NCBI GenBank assembly: GCA_021154515.1
Contig: JAJKIL010000363.1
Coordinates: 1-25,021 of the forward strand
Reading direction: 5' to 3'
Length of the DNA: 25,021 bases
Source of the DNA: Niastella sp.
GTDB taxonomy: Bacteria > Bacteroidota > Bacteroidia > Chitinophagales > Chitinophagaceae
The first letter of the stretch is position 1, and every line of letters begins with the position of its first letter. The notes beneath the pieces were generated by a model, which worked only from the letters and a program-made list of their open reading frames with translations, was not told the DNA's origin and did no database searches. The position numbers were made by a program, and so were the translations under genes. Positions 24,894 to 25,021 of this stretch are shown piece after piece.

Positions 24894-24928
24894 AAGGCAA
24901 AAGGCAAAGGGCAAAGGGCAGAAGGCAG
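24894..24928. repeat. Heptamer tandem repeat (AAGGCAA type)
   Basis: Five contiguous 7-base units occupy 24894-24928: AAGGCAA twice, AGGGCAA, AGGGCAG and AAGGCAG. The array lies about 200 bases upstream of the right-hand susC start, outside any convincing gene. On the complementary strand the units read like TTGCCTT, which resembles the variant TTTGCCG unit of the 7372-7406 array. Period and unit number match the other two arrays in the window. Confidence 0.75.
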
Positions 24929-25021
24929 AGATGGGCTCTCGATTTTTGAAATTAATAAGCGCTCCTGCACCTACGGAAATTATTGCCGATTGCTCTGGGC
25001 TTAACCGAGACCGACTGTCGA
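24929..25021. other. Right-edge stretch with no assignable gene
   Basis: Together with the promoter, direct-repeat and heptamer elements above, this completes the 329 bases after the susC start. A short plus-strand frame opens at an ATG at 24931, and a minus-strand frame (reading LSPEQSAIISVGAGALINF) is also open to the edge and then runs into the heptamer array. Either could be the end of a gene whose body is off the window. Neither is long enough here to call. Confidence 0.3.

Noticed and set aside
24426..25004. A 192-residue plus-strand open frame across the right susC start and upstream region
   Set aside because: Half of it is antisense to the susC signal peptide and CarboxypepD-like domain, and the rest crosses promoter, direct-repeat and heptamer sequence. 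The composition is not protein-like.
24931..25021. A plus-strand ATG frame and a minus-strand frame reaching the right edge
   Set aside because: Only about 30 codons are visible in each, both strands are open, and no family is recognisable. It is not possible to choose between them.

Overview
The window is a chromosomal segment of a Gram-negative member of the Bacteroidota, most likely a soil or freshwater Chitinophagaceae (Chitinophaga/Niastella-like). The evidence is two SusC/SusD pairs, a carboxypeptidase-regulatory-domain TonB-dependent receptor, Bacteroidota-type -7 promoter boxes (TAnnTTTG), the near absence of purine-rich ribosome binding sites, and a GOB-type metallo-beta-lactamase. 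The genus assignment is inference. I see no tRNA, rRNA, CRISPR array, insertion sequence or phage gene.

Layout. 2-562 (+): 3' part of a YdcF/DUF218-type protein that enters from the left edge. 709-6657 (+): a probable operon of an exported protein of unknown function, a SusC-type transporter and a SusD-type lipoprotein, closed by a 15-bp stem-loop. 6817-7281 (+): a lone SRPBCC/AHSA1-like protein with a consensus Bacteroidota promoter. A bidirectional terminator separates it from the minus-strand tripartite efflux operon at 7408-13110: periplasmic adaptor, HAE1-type RND pump and TolC/OprM-type outer membrane factor. 13291-13671 (-): a small two-helix membrane protein of unknown function with a hairpin-dominated leader. 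13857-16292 (-): an outer-membrane beta-barrel receptor with no SusD partner. It is divergent from 16462-17331 (+), a subclass B3 metallo-beta-lactamase of the GOB type, with Gln at position 116 and Met at 221 of the standard numbering. 17429-24692 (-): a small polysaccharide utilisation locus of susC, susD and a GH2 beta-galactosidase. The GH2 reading frame is broken about 106 codons before its natural end.

How the parts work together. The right-hand locus is a compact glycan uptake and degradation unit: SusD captures a glycan, SusC imports it, and GH2 removes beta-linked galactose. The left-hand SusCD operon has no enzyme and carries an uncharacterised exported protein instead. The middle carries two independent antibiotic-tolerance functions, an RND efflux pump and a beta-lactamase, which look like core intrinsic genes because no mobile element is nearby.

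Most notable signals. (1) Three intergenic stretches carry short tandem repeats with different sequences but the same exact 7-bp period and about five units each. (2) The GH2 gene has a clean single-base frameshift with an intact C-terminal domain in the next frame. (3) A 79-bp compound inverted repeat lies between the beta-lactamase and GH2 genes. (4) A perfect 12-bp direct repeat with 21-bp spacing lies upstream of the right-hand susC. (5) A 5' leader made almost wholly of one hairpin precedes the orphan membrane protein gene. I did not find a clearly new multi-gene system; the heptamer repeats are the best candidate for something under-described.
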